Assembly (NCBI RefSeq): GCF_014636635.1
Contig: NZ_BMEO01000002.1
Coordinates: 124,001-188,000, forward strand
From: Marinicella pacifica
GTDB lineage: Bacteria > Pseudomonadota > Gammaproteobacteria > Xanthomonadales > Marinicellaceae
Direction of reading: 5' to 3'
DNA: 64,000 nucleotides
Shown piece by piece: positions 52,038-62,606 of this stretch (position 1 is the stretch's first letter; each line of letters starts with the position of its first letter). Under the pieces are notes generated by a model that had not been told where the DNA came from, ran no database searches, and saw only the letters and a list, made by a program, of their open reading frames with translations. The position numbers and the translations under genes were made by a program.

Positions 52038-53585
52038 TTAAAAGCTGCCTGTTTTCATAAAATCTTCAACCCCGGCTTTTAACTGGGCTTCAATTTCATC
52101 ATTAAAGTCGCCGGTTTCGTTGATTTTTTTCATCAATGCTTCACTGTTGTTGTTCATGTGATCAATCAAAGCATGCTCAAAATCACCAATCTTATCCAGC
52201 TCGACCTTGTCCATATAACCACGGTCAACCGCATATAAAGACACCGCCATTTCAGCGACACTCATAGGTGAATATTGTTTTTGCTTCATCAATTCGGTCA
52301 CACGCTGACCACGTTCCAGTTGCGCTCGGGTGGTTTCATCCAAATCAGAAGCAAACTGGGCAAAAGCGGCCAATTCACGGAATTGAGCCAGTGCCAGACG
52401 CACACCACCACCGAGTTTTTTGATGATTTTGGTTTGTGCTGCACCACCCACACGAGAGACCGACAAACCGGCATCAATCGCAGGTCGAATACCTGAGTTA
52501 AATAAATCAGTGCCGAGGAAAATCTGGCCGTCGGTAATCGAAATCACGTTTGTCGGTACGAACGCAGACACGTCACCAGCCTGAGTTTCAATAATCGGTA
52601 AAGCGGTTAATGAGCCGGTTTTGCCTTTCACTTCACCGTCGGTAAATCGTTCAACGTAGTCCGCATTGACTCGCGCGGCACGTTCCAATAAACGGGAGTG
52701 TAAGTAAAACACATCACCCGGATACGCTTCACGGCCCGGTGGACGTTTTAACAACAGAGAAACCTGACGATAGGCCCAGGCTTGTTTGGTCAAATCATCA
52801 TAAGTAATCAGGGCATCTTCACCGCGGTCACGGTAGTATTCACCCATGGCACAGCCTGAATAGGGAGCAATGTATTGCATGGCCGCAGAATCAGAAGCGG
52901 TGGCCGCCACCACGATGGTGTGTTCCATGGCGCCGTGTTCTTCCAGTTTACGCACCAATGAAGCCACTGATGAACGTTTTTGACCGATGGCCACGTATAT
53001 ACAGATCACGCCGGTGCCTTTTTGGTTGATGATGGCATCAATGGCAACGGCTGTCTTACCCGTTTGGCGGTCGCCAATAATCAACTCACGCTGACCACGT
53101 CCGATTGGCACCATGGCGTCAATGGATTTCATACCGGTTTGTACCGGCTGGTCAACCGATTTACGGTCAATCACGCCGGGGGCAATTTTTTCAATCGGTG
53201 AAGTCAGTTTGGTTTTAATTGGTCCATGACCATCAATGGGGTTACCCAGTGAGTCAACCACGCGGCCTAACAATTCAGGGCCGACCGGCACTTCCAGAAT
53301 GCGGCCGGTACATTTTGCTTTGTCGCCTTCTGAAATATGACCGTAATCACCCAAAATCACCGCACCAACGGAGTCTCTTTCCAGGTTCAAGGCCAGTGCA
53401 TAAGTGTCACCGGGCAACTCAATCATTTCACCTTGCATCGCATCGGCCAGGCCGTGGATACGTACGATTCCGTCTTGCGCACTCACAATGGTGCCTTCGG
53501 TACGGGCCTCTGACTGAACCTTAAAGTCCTTAATGCGGTCTTTAATCAGTTCGCTTATTTCTGATGGATTCAATGTCGTTTGCAT
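52038..53585 (-). CDS. atpA: ATP synthase alpha subunit
   Basis: 515 residues, normal. It starts [20 protein letters not shown]. Nucleotide site [40 protein letters not shown] and the [18 protein letters not shown] segment with the catalytic Arg are present. Non-catalytic nucleotide-binding subunit of F1 that carries the delta contact at its N-terminus. Confidence 0.98.
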   Translation of the reverse strand: MQTTLNPSEISELIKDRIKDFKVQSEARTEGTIVSAQDGIVRIHGLADAMQGEMIELPGDTYALALNLERDSVGAVILGDYGHISEGDKAKCTGRILEVPVGPELLGRVVDSLGNPIDGHGPIKTKLTSPIEKIAPGVIDRKSVDQPVQTGMKSIDAMVPIGRGQRELIIGDRQTGKTAVAIDAIINQKGTGVICIYVAIGQKRSSVASLVRKLEEHGAMEHTIVVAATASDSAAMQYIAPYSGCAMGEYYRDRGEDALITYDDLTKQAWAYRQVSLLLKRPPGREAYPGDVFYLHSRLLERAARVNADYVERFTDGEVKGKTGSLTALPIIETQAGDVSAFVPTNVISITDGQIFLGTDLFNSGIRPAIDAGLSVSRVGGAAQTKIIKKLGGGVRLALAQFRELAAFAQFASDLDETTRAQLERGQRVTELMKQKQYSPMSVAEMAVSLYAVDRGYMDKVELDKIGDFEHALIDHMNNNSEALMKKINETGDFNDEIEAQLKAGVEDFMKTGSF

Positions 53586-53630
53586 TGGTGCTCCTCGTTG
53601 CTTCTTTTCAGCGTTTAATCCGCTAAAATA

Positions 53631-54158
53631 TTAGTTAAATAGTTCTGTTTTTAATCGCTCGATTTTACCGCTTAAAGTACCATCGATGACCAAATCACCA
53701 CAGTGAATTTTCGCCCCGCCTAACAAAGACGCATCCACTTCGATGGACAAAGTGATGTCTTTGCCTGTGCGGCGTGATAAAGCGGCCGTTAACCGTTGTT
53801 GCTGATCCTCACTTAAAGGCGCTGCGGACTGAACCTGTACGGACAGTGCGCCTGAATCCTGCTCATAATAGTGCTGATAAAGTTCAGCCACATCCGGCAG
53901 CAAGGGCAGTCGGTCGTTTTCAATCATTAAGCGAATGAAATTCTCATAATGGCTGTCTTTTGTATCACCGATAATGAGGTCAACCAGCTGTTGGTCAGTG
54001 ACATCAGGGTCAGTGAATATCGTTGCCACGTCATCGTGATCCGCCAATCCGGCGGCCACGGCCAATTGCTTTTGCCATTGGGAGACCTGATCCACCGACT
54101 TGGCGAATTCATAGGCCGCTTTGGCATAAGGTCTGGCTAAGGTTATCAACTCACTCAT
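53631..54158 (-). CDS. atpH: ATP synthase delta subunit
   Basis: 175 residues. The N-terminal helical bundle begins LITLARPYAKAAYEFAKSVD; the C-terminal domain has GKDITLSIEVDASLLGGAKI and HCGDLVIDGTLSGKIERLK, the family signature. Peripheral stalk protein joining b2 to the alpha subunits. It lies 2 bases from atpF. Confidence 0.96.
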   Translation of the reverse strand: MSELITLARPYAKAAYEFAKSVDQVSQWQKQLAVAAGLADHDDVATIFTDPDVTDQQLVDLIIGDTKDSHYENFIRLMIENDRLPLLPDVAELYQHYYEQDSGALSVQVQSAAPLSEDQQQRLTAALSRRTGKDITLSIEVDASLLGGAKIHCGDLVIDGTLSGKIERLKTELFN

Positions 54159-54160
54159 GC

Positions 54161-54631
54161 TTAAATCTCTGCGATTAATTCATCCAATAATTGGGCGTGC
54201 TTTTTGGCATCAATTTCTTGACTGATTAATTTTTCAGTACCGGCTATAGCCAGTGCAGCCACTTGCTGTCTGAGCTGTTCACGGGCACGGTTGACCTGTT
54301 GCTCAATTTCAGCTTCTGCCGCCGCCAGTTGGCGTTCTTTTTCTGCCAGGGCTTCATTTTTTGCCTGATCCTTGACTTTGGTGGCCACCTGATTGGCCTG
54401 GTCCTTAATCTGACCGGCCTGATCTTTGGCTTCAATAATCAATGTTTCGACTTTGGCTTTGGCAGTTTGCAGCTCTTTCTCAGCACGATCGCCGGCCGCT
54501 AAACCGTCGGCGATTTTTTTCTCGCGCTCCTCCATGGCACCCAAGATTACCGGCCAGATGTACTTCATGGTAATCCAGATCACTGCGAAGAAGACCACCA
54601 TTTGAATGACTAATGTTGCGTTAATGCTCAT
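54161..54631 (-). CDS. atpF: ATP synthase b subunit
   Basis: 156 residues. One N-terminal membrane helix (ATLVIQMVVFFAVIWITMKY IW-type), then a long charged helix typical of the stator dimer (EREKKIADGLAAGDRAEKEL, KNEALAEKERQLAAAEAEIE). Part of the peripheral stalk of Fo. Normal length. Confidence 0.96.
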   Translation of the reverse strand: MSINATLVIQMVVFFAVIWITMKYIWPVILGAMEEREKKIADGLAAGDRAEKELQTAKAKVETLIIEAKDQAGQIKDQANQVATKVKDQAKNEALAEKERQLAAAEAEIEQQVNRAREQLRQQVAALAIAGTEKLISQEIDAKKHAQLLDELIAEI

Positions 54632-54670
54632 CTTGTGTACTCCGAGGTTATCTGTCGCGGGATGCTAAAC

Positions 54671-55860
<1,190 letters not shown>

Positions 55861-55865
55861 TTATC

Positions 55866-56243
55866 TCACTTAAAAGAGGTTAACAAAGCCACCCAAAATG
55901 CTAACAGGGTGATAATAAATCCAATCAACAAAGCCATTAACTGGAACGAAAACTGTGTGATGGCCACATAAAACAAAGCACCAATCACAATAAATTTGAG
56001 GATTTCTCCTTTCACCATTTTCCCCACCATGGCTTGATCCGGTGAAAACGGCCAGGCCACTATAAAGGCAAAGGTTAATGATCCAAGGGCGCTGATGACA
56101 GCGCCTGCCATGGCTGATCCGGCGGCCGCTTGACCTTGGAACAGCCAAAAAAATACGGCTGTCAAAACACCGATTATCACCTGATAAAGCGGTATTTTAA
56201 AAACCGTTTTCTTCACTTCTTGCCAGGAAAATTCGGTGGTCAT
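55866..56243 (-). CDS. atpI: ATP synthase accessory protein AtpI
   Basis: 125 residues with four membrane helices (IPLYQVIIGVLTAVFFWLF, AAGSAMAGAVISALGSLTFA, GEILKFIVIGALFYVAITQF, LMALLIGFIITLLAFWVALL). AtpI helps assemble the c-ring. It is the first gene of the operon, 75 bases after the -10 hexamer. Confidence 0.9.
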   Translation of the reverse strand: MTTEFSWQEVKKTVFKIPLYQVIIGVLTAVFFWLFQGQAAAGSAMAGAVISALGSLTFAFIVAWPFSPDQAMVGKMVKGEILKFIVIGALFYVAITQFSFQLMALLIGFIITLLAFWVALLTSFK

Positions 56244-56317
56244 TGAAGGCCTCTTATCCCCATGACAATGGACATCTCAATTAAGCCGTCACAATTGCCG
56301 TTGCTAAAAGCGGGTGC

Positions 56318-56346
56318 ATTATAAAGGCTTCACCCGTCCAAAGCAA
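56318..56346 (-). promoter_or_regulatory. Sigma70 promoter of the atp operon
   Basis: On the minus strand TTGCTT (56341-56346) and a consensus TATAAT (56318-56323) are separated by exactly 17 bases. It is the only strong promoter in the 154-base gap between xerC and atpI, so transcription of atpIBEFHAGDC starts about 65 bases before the atpI ATG. Confidence 0.8.
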
Positions 56347-56397
56347 TGTTTTTAGCACAAATTTAAACGCCCTGTTCAGTCTGTTGCCGACCTTATT

Positions 56398-57324
56398 CTA
56401 CTCTTGTTTTGTTGGGTTTTTTGAAGATTTTCTTGCCCGCGGGTGACTGCGGTCATAAACCTGAGCCAAATGCTGAAAATTTAAGTGGGTATAAATCTGG
56501 GTAGTGGACAAGTCCGCATGCCCCAGCATATCCTGGACGGCCCGCAAATCTCCCGATGATTCCAGTACATGACTGGCAAACGAGTGGCGCAATAAATGCG
56601 GGTAAACCCGTTGCCAGAGGCCGAGTTGTTGCGCCCAATGCTTAACCCTTGCCTGGATACTGCGTGGCTTAAGCCGACCACCACGTTTTGAAACAAACAC
56701 CCAGTCCACACTGCTTTGATTCATATCACGGCTGTCCTGTTGCCAGTTTGACAAGGCCTTTAAAGCGGCCCGACCCACCGGCACCACCCGGGTTTTTTGG
56801 CCTTTGCCCAATAACCTGACAAGACCTTCGCCCCAATTCAAATCAACCCATTGTAGTCGGCTCAGCTCTGAAAGGCGCAAGCCTGATGAATAAAACAACT
56901 CCAGCATGGCTTTATCACGGCGTTCAATGGCGGAGTTTTGCGGGACATCCAACAACTGAAAAATAAGATCCACATCCAGCACTTCAGGTAATTTTCGACC
57001 AACTTTCGGTGCATTGACAAGACTCACCGGATTATGATCAAGCGGACAATTGGGGGCCTGTTTGAGAAAATCAAAAAAATTCAGCAAACTGGATCGGTAT
57101 CTGGCCACGGTTTTCGGCGATTTACCGCGACCTGATTGTCGGCGCAAAAATTGACGCACCTGATCACTGCCGATGTCACAAACATCATTCTTATCTGACA
57201 AGCACAAGTCTGTTTTGAAAAGTGATATGTCCTGTTTGGCCGCCGTTACCGTGTGAGGCGATAAATGACGGGTGTCTTGCAAATAGGCCAGATAGGCGTC
57301 AAGACATGGCTTGATTTGAATCAT
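56398..57324 (-). CDS. xerC: Tyrosine recombinase XerC
   Basis: 308 residues. N-terminal SAM-like core-binding domain, then catalytic domain with Arg150 (SSGLRLSEL), Lys174 (GKGQKTRVVP), His243 and Arg246 (HLLRHSFASH), His269 (LGHADLSTT) and the nucleophile Tyr278 (QIYTH). All catalytic residues are present. With XerD it resolves chromosome dimers at dif. It overlaps the DUF484 gene by 26 bases. The order lptM-dapF-DUF484-xerC is the E. coli yifL-dapF-yigA-xerC order. Confidence 0.95.
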   Translation of the reverse strand: MIQIKPCLDAYLAYLQDTRHLSPHTVTAAKQDISLFKTDLCLSDKNDVCDIGSDQVRQFLRRQSGRGKSPKTVARYRSSLLNFFDFLKQAPNCPLDHNPVSLVNAPKVGRKLPEVLDVDLIFQLLDVPQNSAIERRDKAMLELFYSSGLRLSELSRLQWVDLNWGEGLVRLLGKGQKTRVVPVGRAALKALSNWQQDSRDMNQSSVDWVFVSKRGGRLKPRSIQARVKHWAQQLGLWQRVYPHLLRHSFASHVLESSGDLRAVQDMLGHADLSTTQIYTHLNFQHLAQVYDRSHPRARKSSKNPTKQE

Positions 57325-58036
57325 TCTCTGGCTGATCGGAAGTGGTCATAGTGGCGGTTTTTTCCTGGGTTTTGCGTCCCGAACTCACCGCAAAAAACTG
57401 ACTGATGATATGACCCAGCTTCTGCAAAATATCACTGGCCGCATGGGGCATAAACTTATCCTCATCGCAACTGGCAAAACCCAGCAACCCAAACTCCGCC
57501 TGTGGCCCAAGCGGAATGATAATGGCCGAACGGATGTCTTTATGGGCGCCGAACATGGCTTCAATTTGCGACTGGGGCAAACGGCCGGCTAAGGGCTCTG
57601 ACTGATGCTGGAAAACTGTAAACTGACTTTTTTGGGCCGCTGTCAGGGCCTCACAGTAACGCCCGGGAAGTGCCTGCAGAAATTCCTGACGACAACTGAG
57701 TTTAAAATAATCACTGGCAAAATGCTGTTGTACGAACGCGACAAAACGATTCAAAAATTCGGCCTGTTCAGAAACCGCCAGCGTCACCAGCAATTCAAAA
57801 ACACGGTTCATCAGTGTCTCATTGATTTTGGCGTGATGAATCAGCTGTTTGATTTGGTTTTTAAGCTGTTGGTTTTGCTGCTGCAGGGTTTTGGCCCGGT
57901 AAGTGGCCATTTGCTGTAACTGACCCTGTTCATCGGCCACCTGCAATTCCTGTAACAAAGACGGATTGTCTGCGAAAAAATTCGGGTGGTCTTTTAAATA
58001 AGCCACGATGTCTTGTTTTGAAATAGATTCACTCAT
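57299..58036 (-). CDS. yigA: DUF484 family protein (YigA)
   Basis: 245 residues from the ATG at 58036 (ribosome site AAGGACAA); an earlier start in the open frame has no support. DIVAYLKDHPNFFADNPSLL is the DUF484 start, followed by a coiled coil (YRAKTLQQQNQQLKNQIKQL) and a GAF-like domain (SAIIIPLGPQAEFGLLGFAS). Function is not established; it is a constant neighbour of xerC and dapF. It overlaps dapF by 8 bases. Confidence 0.92.
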   Translation of the reverse strand: MSESISKQDIVAYLKDHPNFFADNPSLLQELQVADEQGQLQQMATYRAKTLQQQNQQLKNQIKQLIHHAKINETLMNRVFELLVTLAVSEQAEFLNRFVAFVQQHFASDYFKLSCRQEFLQALPGRYCEALTAAQKSQFTVFQHQSEPLAGRLPQSQIEAMFGAHKDIRSAIIIPLGPQAEFGLLGFASCDEDKFMPHAASDILQKLGHIISQFFAVSSGRKTQEKTATMTTSDQPENDSNQAMS

Positions 58037-58823
58037 AAATTTGTCCTTGATAAACGAATTTTGCCGGACCAATCAGACTTATCTTATCACACGCATTGTT
58101 CAGTAAAACGGTTAAATCACCGCCCGGCATCGAAACCGTCACTTGATCCTGACCTTTAAAATAATGCCGCAGCACAATCGCCGCGGCCGCGGCCCCGCTA
58201 CCACAGGCCGGTGTTTCCCCGGTTCCACGTTCATAGACCCTGATTCGCACCTGATTGTCACGAATGATTTGCATCACTTCCAGATTCACACCGGCTTCAA
58301 ATAAAGCACCGATCCGTGATGCGTTTTCGGCCAATGGTTCTTGCGACACATCATCACTGATCAGTACGCAATGGGGGTTACCCACATCCACCAGATACGC
58401 GTTTATTTCGGTATTCGGCAAACGCAGGTTTTTTTGTTGATAATGAAATGCCTGATTCAGGGTTATTGCCAACCGGCCATCGGCTTTGTGGTCCAACACA
58501 ACCTGCCCGCCGACACCGTGAATGGTCATCGGCATTGCTACTTGTTTGTTTTTAAAGTAAAGAGCAATGGCACGCTGGCCATTCCCGCATTGTTCAGCCG
58601 CGCTGCCGTCGGCATTGTAAAACTGATAGCATTGAAGCTTATTTTTTTTGAATAAATAAATTAACTGATCAAAACCCACGCCCAGGCGCCGGTCGGACCA
58701 AAGCCGAATACGTTCAGCATCCGGCGGCAAAGTCAATCCCGCAGGCTGGCAATCGGCATCGAGCAACATGAAATCATTGCCCAGACCGTGCATTTTCTCA
58801 AAACGGTAGCTGGCTTTGCGCAT
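58029..58823 (-). CDS. dapF: Diaminopimelate epimerase
   Basis: 264 residues from the ATG at 58823. YRFEKMHGLGNDFMLLDA is the family start. Catalytic Cys79 (AEQCGNGQRA) and Cys207 (TPACGSGAAAAA) are both present, with GNPHCVLI between them. Converts LL- to meso-diaminopimelate for lysine and peptidoglycan. The frame upstream of 58823 overlaps the lptM gene (26 bases) and is not part of the protein. Confidence 0.97.
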   Translation of the reverse strand: MRKASYRFEKMHGLGNDFMLLDADCQPAGLTLPPDAERIRLWSDRRLGVGFDQLIYLFKKNKLQCYQFYNADGSAAEQCGNGQRAIALYFKNKQVAMPMTIHGVGGQVVLDHKADGRLAITLNQAFHYQQKNLRLPNTEINAYLVDVGNPHCVLISDDVSQEPLAENASRIGALFEAGVNLEVMQIIRDNQVRIRVYERGTGETPACGSGAAAAAIVLRHYFKGQDQVTVSMPGGDLTVLLNNACDKISLIGPAKFVYQGQIYE

Positions 58824-58986
58824 TGTTTTCAGACTCTGGGTCTTGATGAATCTTATCAACTGCCACATCCTGCGGCTGGTATAAATCACCTTTGTTGCCA
58901 CACGCTGTGAGCGACGCCACAAGCAACAGCAAAAATCCAAAATGAATACTGGCTATTAAACGGGTGTATTTTAGCTTAAATTTCAT
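58798..58986 (-). CDS. lptM: LptM (YifL) lipoprotein, LPS translocon maturation factor
   Basis: 62 residues. Signal segment LIASIHFGFLLLLVASLTAC with lipobox LTAC; the mature start CGNKGDLYQP is the YifL/LptM signature. It helps LptD oxidative folding at the outer membrane. Adjacent to dapF as in E. coli (yifL-dapF). The rest of the mature protein is short and polar. Confidence 0.9.
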   Translation of the reverse strand: MKFKLKYTRLIASIHFGFLLLLVASLTACGNKGDLYQPQDVAVDKIHQDPESENNAQSQLPF

Positions 58987-59052
58987 GGCTGTCTGTCTTC
59001 TTGATAATCACAGGCTATAATAGAGCGCATCATTCATGAAGACAACCCAAAT

Positions 59053-59706
59053 ATGCTCGAATACATCACCGCCCATACCGGCAACAACCCCGATTATGTC
59101 ATTATCTGGCTGCACGGCTTGGGTGCCGACGGCCATGACTTTGAACCGGTGGTACCGCAATTTAAAAACCCCAAACACAGTTTTCGCTTTATTTTTCCCC
59201 ATGCACCGGTGCAACCGGTGACCATCAACGGTGGTATGGCGATGCGTGCCTGGTATGACATCACCGCCATGGACATCCATAGACATGTGGACGAAGACGG
59301 TATCAATCAGTCCGTAGGGCTGGTCCAGGCATTAATCGACCGGCAGTTAAAAGACGGTTTTAAAGCCGAACAAATTGTACTGGCAGGCTTTTCGCAAGGC
59401 GGTGCTTTGGCATTGCATATGGCCCTCACCGGCCAACACAAATTGGCTGCGGTTATCGCCTTAAGTTGTTATTTGCCGGTACCCGGGGTCATAAGCAAAC
59501 GAAGTGATTTTAGTCATAAAGACACACCTTTTTTTATGGCTCACGGCCAGCATGACCCGGTGGTACCTTATGCCCTGGGTGAACAAAGCAAGGATTTATT
59601 GATTAAAGCCGGCTTTAAGGTGGACTGGCATACTTACCCGATTCAACATGGCGTGGATATGAATGAACTCAACGACATTAAATCATTCTTATTGTCGCTG
59701 CCATGA
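59053..59706 (+). CDS. Alpha/beta-hydrolase carboxylesterase (phospholipase/carboxylesterase family)
   Basis: 217 residues. LHGLGADGHDFEPVVPQF (oxyanion side), Ser114 in GFSQGGALA, Asp168 in GQHDPVVPY and His199 in IQHGVDM form the triad. APVQPVTINGGMAMRAWYDI is typical of EstB/acyl-protein-thioesterase-like bacterial carboxylesterases. Cytoplasmic, broad short-chain ester activity expected. It overlaps birA by 4 bases (ATGA), so both are co-expressed. Confidence 0.9.
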   Translation: MLEYITAHTGNNPDYVIIWLHGLGADGHDFEPVVPQFKNPKHSFRFIFPHAPVQPVTINGGMAMRAWYDITAMDIHRHVDEDGINQSVGLVQALIDRQLKDGFKAEQIVLAGFSQGGALALHMALTGQHKLAAVIALSCYLPVPGVISKRSDFSHKDTPFFMAHGQHDPVVPYALGEQSKDLLIKAGFKVDWHTYPIQHGVDMNELNDIKSFLLSLP

Positions 59707-60476
59707 CCCATCACAATCAGGATGACTTGTTTTGTTATAAAGAACACCTGCAAAACAATCATCCCGAGACCCGCATTGATATCGTTGCCCAAACCGACTC
59801 CACCCAAAGACAGGTTAAACCTAACAGTGTTTTTATTGCCGACAGTCAGCAAGCCGGTGTGGGTCGGCGCGGCAACCAGTGGTTCAGTCCGGCGGGCCGG
59901 TCCATCAGCTTGTCGTATCGTTTTTGTTTGCCGCTGACAGCCACTGAACTCAGTGGTTTTCAGTTAACCACAGCTTTGGCGGTGACGGCTGTCATGAAGC
60001 ATTTTGGCAGTCCGCCGCAACGTTTGCTGAAATGGCCCAATGATTTGTGTTTTGAGCAACGTAAATTTGGCGGTATTTTAATCAATCTCAGTCCCAACCA
60101 GGACCGCCAAAGCACCGATGTAACTGTCGGCATTGGTCTAAACTGGTCACTCAGCGAAAAAACCCTGACTCAGATTGACCAGCCGGTTTGCAATATCCCG
60201 ATTGCCAACAAACCGCACCGTGGCTTATTTATCGATCAATTGTTAAGTCGCCTCAAACAGGTCAATCAACAGTTTTGTGATGATGGATTAAAACCTTTTT
60301 TGAAACGATGGTCGCATCAGGACAGCTTACAAAACAGCCGGATTGAACTCAAACAAGACCGGCAGATAATGCAGGGCGATTATGCCGGCTTGAGTCCGCG
60401 GGGTGAATTGCAAATCCGGGTAAACGGCCAAATCCGCTGTTTTGGCAGTGGCGAAGTCCGTGTTCGGGCTTTATAA
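59703..60476 (+). CDS. birA: Biotin--[acetyl-CoA-carboxylase] ligase (short BirA)
   Basis: 257 residues. IVAQTDSTQRQV, GVGRRGNQWFSPAGRS (biotin/AMP loop, equivalent of GRGRRG), LLKWPNDLCFEQRKFGGILI with the catalytic Lys, and VGIGLNW are present, with the C-terminal SH3-like domain (GDYAGLSPRGELQIRV). The N-terminal winged-helix repressor domain of E. coli BirA is absent, so it is a ligase only. Biotinylates BCCP. No coaX follows, although that pair is common in gammaproteobacteria. Confidence 0.92.
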   Translation: MTHHNQDDLFCYKEHLQNNHPETRIDIVAQTDSTQRQVKPNSVFIADSQQAGVGRRGNQWFSPAGRSISLSYRFCLPLTATELSGFQLTTALAVTAVMKHFGSPPQRLLKWPNDLCFEQRKFGGILINLSPNQDRQSTDVTVGIGLNWSLSEKTLTQIDQPVCNIPIANKPHRGLFIDQLLSRLKQVNQQFCDDGLKPFLKRWSHQDSLQNSRIELKQDRQIMQGDYAGLSPRGELQIRVNGQIRCFGSGEVRVRAL

Positions 60477-60538
60477 TTTGCACGCTCGCAGTGCGGTTTA
60501 AAAACCCTGTCATTCGTTGGAGATTTTTACAGTCAGTT

Positions 60539-61219
60539 ATGCGCTATTTATTCATTGTTTTATTATTGCTCAATATCGGCTTTTTTATTTGGCTGGAGCG
60601 CTTCAGCGCAATACCGCAAAAAACCTTTACAGCGGTTGACCCCGGCATCCGGTCTCTGGTGCTGTTATCAGAACTGAATGACCCATCGTCCGGTGATTCA
60701 GCGATTGACAGCTTCAACACCCAAGACAACAGCCACAGCCGGGAAGTGATTAATTTACGTTGTTTTGCAGCCGGCCCTTATCGTGATGAAGCCAACGTAT
60801 TAACCGCTGCGGAAAACATCAAATCAAGTGTATTAAAATCCACTATTCGGCGACTTACCACCACCCAGGAAGCAGGCTACTGGGTGTATATTCCGGCCTT
60901 GCCCAGCCGTGCCGAAGCCTTGAAAAAAGGCCGTGAACTGGCCGCTGCTTACGTCAAAGACTATTATGTGGTCACATCTGGAAACAACGAAAACTCCATT
61001 TCACTGGGGCTGTACCGGGAACCGTTTAATGCAGACAACCGCGTCAACCAACTCAAACAAAAAGGCTTTGCGGTGGAAAAGGAAACCCGTTTAGAGCAAT
61101 GGCCGGAATTCTGGCTGGACTTCAGCCTTGGTGAAGACAGCGAATTTGACCCGCAAACGCTGCAAAGTGAAAATATTGCCGTCAATGAAATTATCTGTCC
61201 GGGTGATAAGTCCTCGTGA
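60539..61219 (+). CDS. Membrane-anchored SPOR-like domain protein
   Basis: About 226 residues from the ATG at 60539 (frame open to a GTG at 60491). An N-terminal membrane helix (YLFIVLLLLNIGFFIWLERF), a linker, then two SPOR-like stretches: CFAAGPYRDEANVLTAAENI with GYWVYIPALPSRAEALKKGR, and YYVVTSGNNENSISLGLYRE. Aromatic residues and Ser/Gly-rich turns fit SPOR. Such proteins bind denuded peptidoglycan at division sites. It lies in the place where coaX would usually sit. The stop overlaps the next gene by 4 bases. Confidence 0.72.
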   Translation: MRYLFIVLLLLNIGFFIWLERFSAIPQKTFTAVDPGIRSLVLLSELNDPSSGDSAIDSFNTQDNSHSREVINLRCFAAGPYRDEANVLTAAENIKSSVLKSTIRRLTTTQEAGYWVYIPALPSRAEALKKGRELAAAYVKDYYVVTSGNNENSISLGLYREPFNADNRVNQLKQKGFAVEKETRLEQWPEFWLDFSLGEDSEFDPQTLQSENIAVNEIICPGDKSS

Positions 61220-62235
61220 ACATACTGTTTTGTGACTGCAGCCATCCCAAAAGTTATGATTTTGACACATTAAGTCAGCAAGCCACAGGCGGAACAGAAT
61301 CCAGCTTATTGCGCCTGTCCGCACTGTTTGCGGCTCAAGGACATCAGGTCAGCGTCTTCCAGCAAGCACGTCAAAGGGCGCGGCAACAAAACAAGGTTCA
61401 TTTTATCGGCGCCGCTCACCTCGACTCATTGAAAGAAGTGGCGGTGATTGTGGTGTTAAGAAAAGACCGGCAATTAAAATCCTGGCAACAACGCTTCCCA
61501 AAAGCCCGGACTTTTTTGTGGCTGCACACCTATAAAAAATGGGAATTTGTCTTCAAAAGGCTGTTCAAACATAACCGACGGGCGTCGATTATTGGTAATT
61601 CAAATACCCACGCCAAGCACCTGAACCAACAACTGCATAACAACGTTTTTGCCCGGCTTTTAACAACCCTCGGTGTACCTAAATTAAACGTCAATTATGG
61701 CTATAACCCGGTGCCTAAACCGATGGTTTCTAAACCAGTCAAACGCAACTGCAACAAACTTATATTTTTATCGGCCCCAAACAAAGGCCTGGCAGAAGTT
61801 CTCAATCACTTTAAACACGTTAAAGCCGCGATGCCCGATATGCAGCTTCACATCGCCAACCCCGGTTATCGAGACCAAACCGACATTCAACAACCCGGTG
61901 TTCATATCTTAGGCGCCTTACCCCAGACTGAATTATGGCAACATGTGGCCGAAAGCCTGTGTGTGTTCTATCCACAAACGTCTTTTGCAGAAACATTCGG
62001 GTTAATCTATGCCGAAGCCAACGGACTCGGCACACCGGTGCTGGCGCACGACATCGGCGCTGCCAGAGAAGTTTTACACCCCGAAAACCCGCTGATTGAC
62101 TGCCATAACAGCCAGCTTGTCATTAAAACTTTACAACAATGGCAAGAAAAATTGCCACCTGTAAAATACCGAGATATCTTTGCCAACCAGTCAATTTATC
62201 GGCAATGGTCTGAATTACTTACCCTGAAAATCTAA
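61216..62235 (+). CDS. Glycosyltransferase family 4 protein
   Basis: 339 residues from a GTG that overlaps the previous stop (GTGA). TGGTESSLLRLSALFAAQGH at the N-terminus is the GT4 acceptor-side start. LIFLSAPNKGLAEVLNHF and SFAETFGLIYAEANGLGTPV, the latter with E-x7-E-like Glu pair, are the nucleotide-sugar side. Cytoplasmic. It may share a pathway with the large glycosyltransferase at 20248, but nothing proves it. Its last 21 bases overlap msrB on the other strand. Confidence 0.85.
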   Translation: MNILFCDCSHPKSYDFDTLSQQATGGTESSLLRLSALFAAQGHQVSVFQQARQRARQQNKVHFIGAAHLDSLKEVAVIVVLRKDRQLKSWQQRFPKARTFLWLHTYKKWEFVFKRLFKHNRRASIIGNSNTHAKHLNQQLHNNVFARLLTTLGVPKLNVNYGYNPVPKPMVSKPVKRNCNKLIFLSAPNKGLAEVLNHFKHVKAAMPDMQLHIANPGYRDQTDIQQPGVHILGALPQTELWQHVAESLCVFYPQTSFAETFGLIYAEANGLGTPVLAHDIGAAREVLHPENPLIDCHNSQLVIKTLQQWQEKLPPVKYRDIFANQSIYRQWSELLTLKI

Positions 62236-62601
62236 AGACACCGAATTAATGCAATAACGCTGACCGGTTTCGGTGGGACCGTCATTAAACACATGGCCCA
62301 GGTGCCCTTCACATTGGGCACAGACCACTTCGGTGCGGCGCATGCCGTGGGAATCATCGAACACTTCTTTAACTGTGTCACCCGCGATGGCGCGGTCAAA
62401 GCTGGGCCAGCCGCAATGGGCATCGAATTTGCTGTCACTGGTAAATAAAGCCGCACCGCAGGATTTGCACGTGTAAGTACCGTCTTCAAAGTGGAGGTTA
62501 TATTGTCCGCTGTGGGGGCGTTCGGTACCTTTGTTGACAATCACTTCATAACTGGTTTCATCCAATTTATTTTTTAATTTGTCTTTATGTTCTTTTCTCA
62601 T
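62215..62601 (-). CDS. msrB: Peptide methionine (R)-S-oxide reductase MsrB
   Basis: 128 residues. Zinc CxxC pairs Cys45/Cys48 (CKSCGA) and Cys94/Cys97 (CAQCEGH). Catalytic Cys117 in RYCINSVSLDF and the recycling Cys63 in AHCGWPSFD. HLGHVFNDGPTETGQ is the family signature. Normal length, cytoplasmic, no fusion to MsrA. Ends inside the GT4 gene. Confidence 0.97.
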   Translation of the reverse strand: MRKEHKDKLKNKLDETSYEVIVNKGTERPHSGQYNLHFEDGTYTCKSCGAALFTSDSKFDAHCGWPSFDRAIAGDTVKEVFDDSHGMRRTEVVCAQCEGHLGHVFNDGPTETGQRYCINSVSLDFQGK

Positions 62602-62606
62602 GAGAT

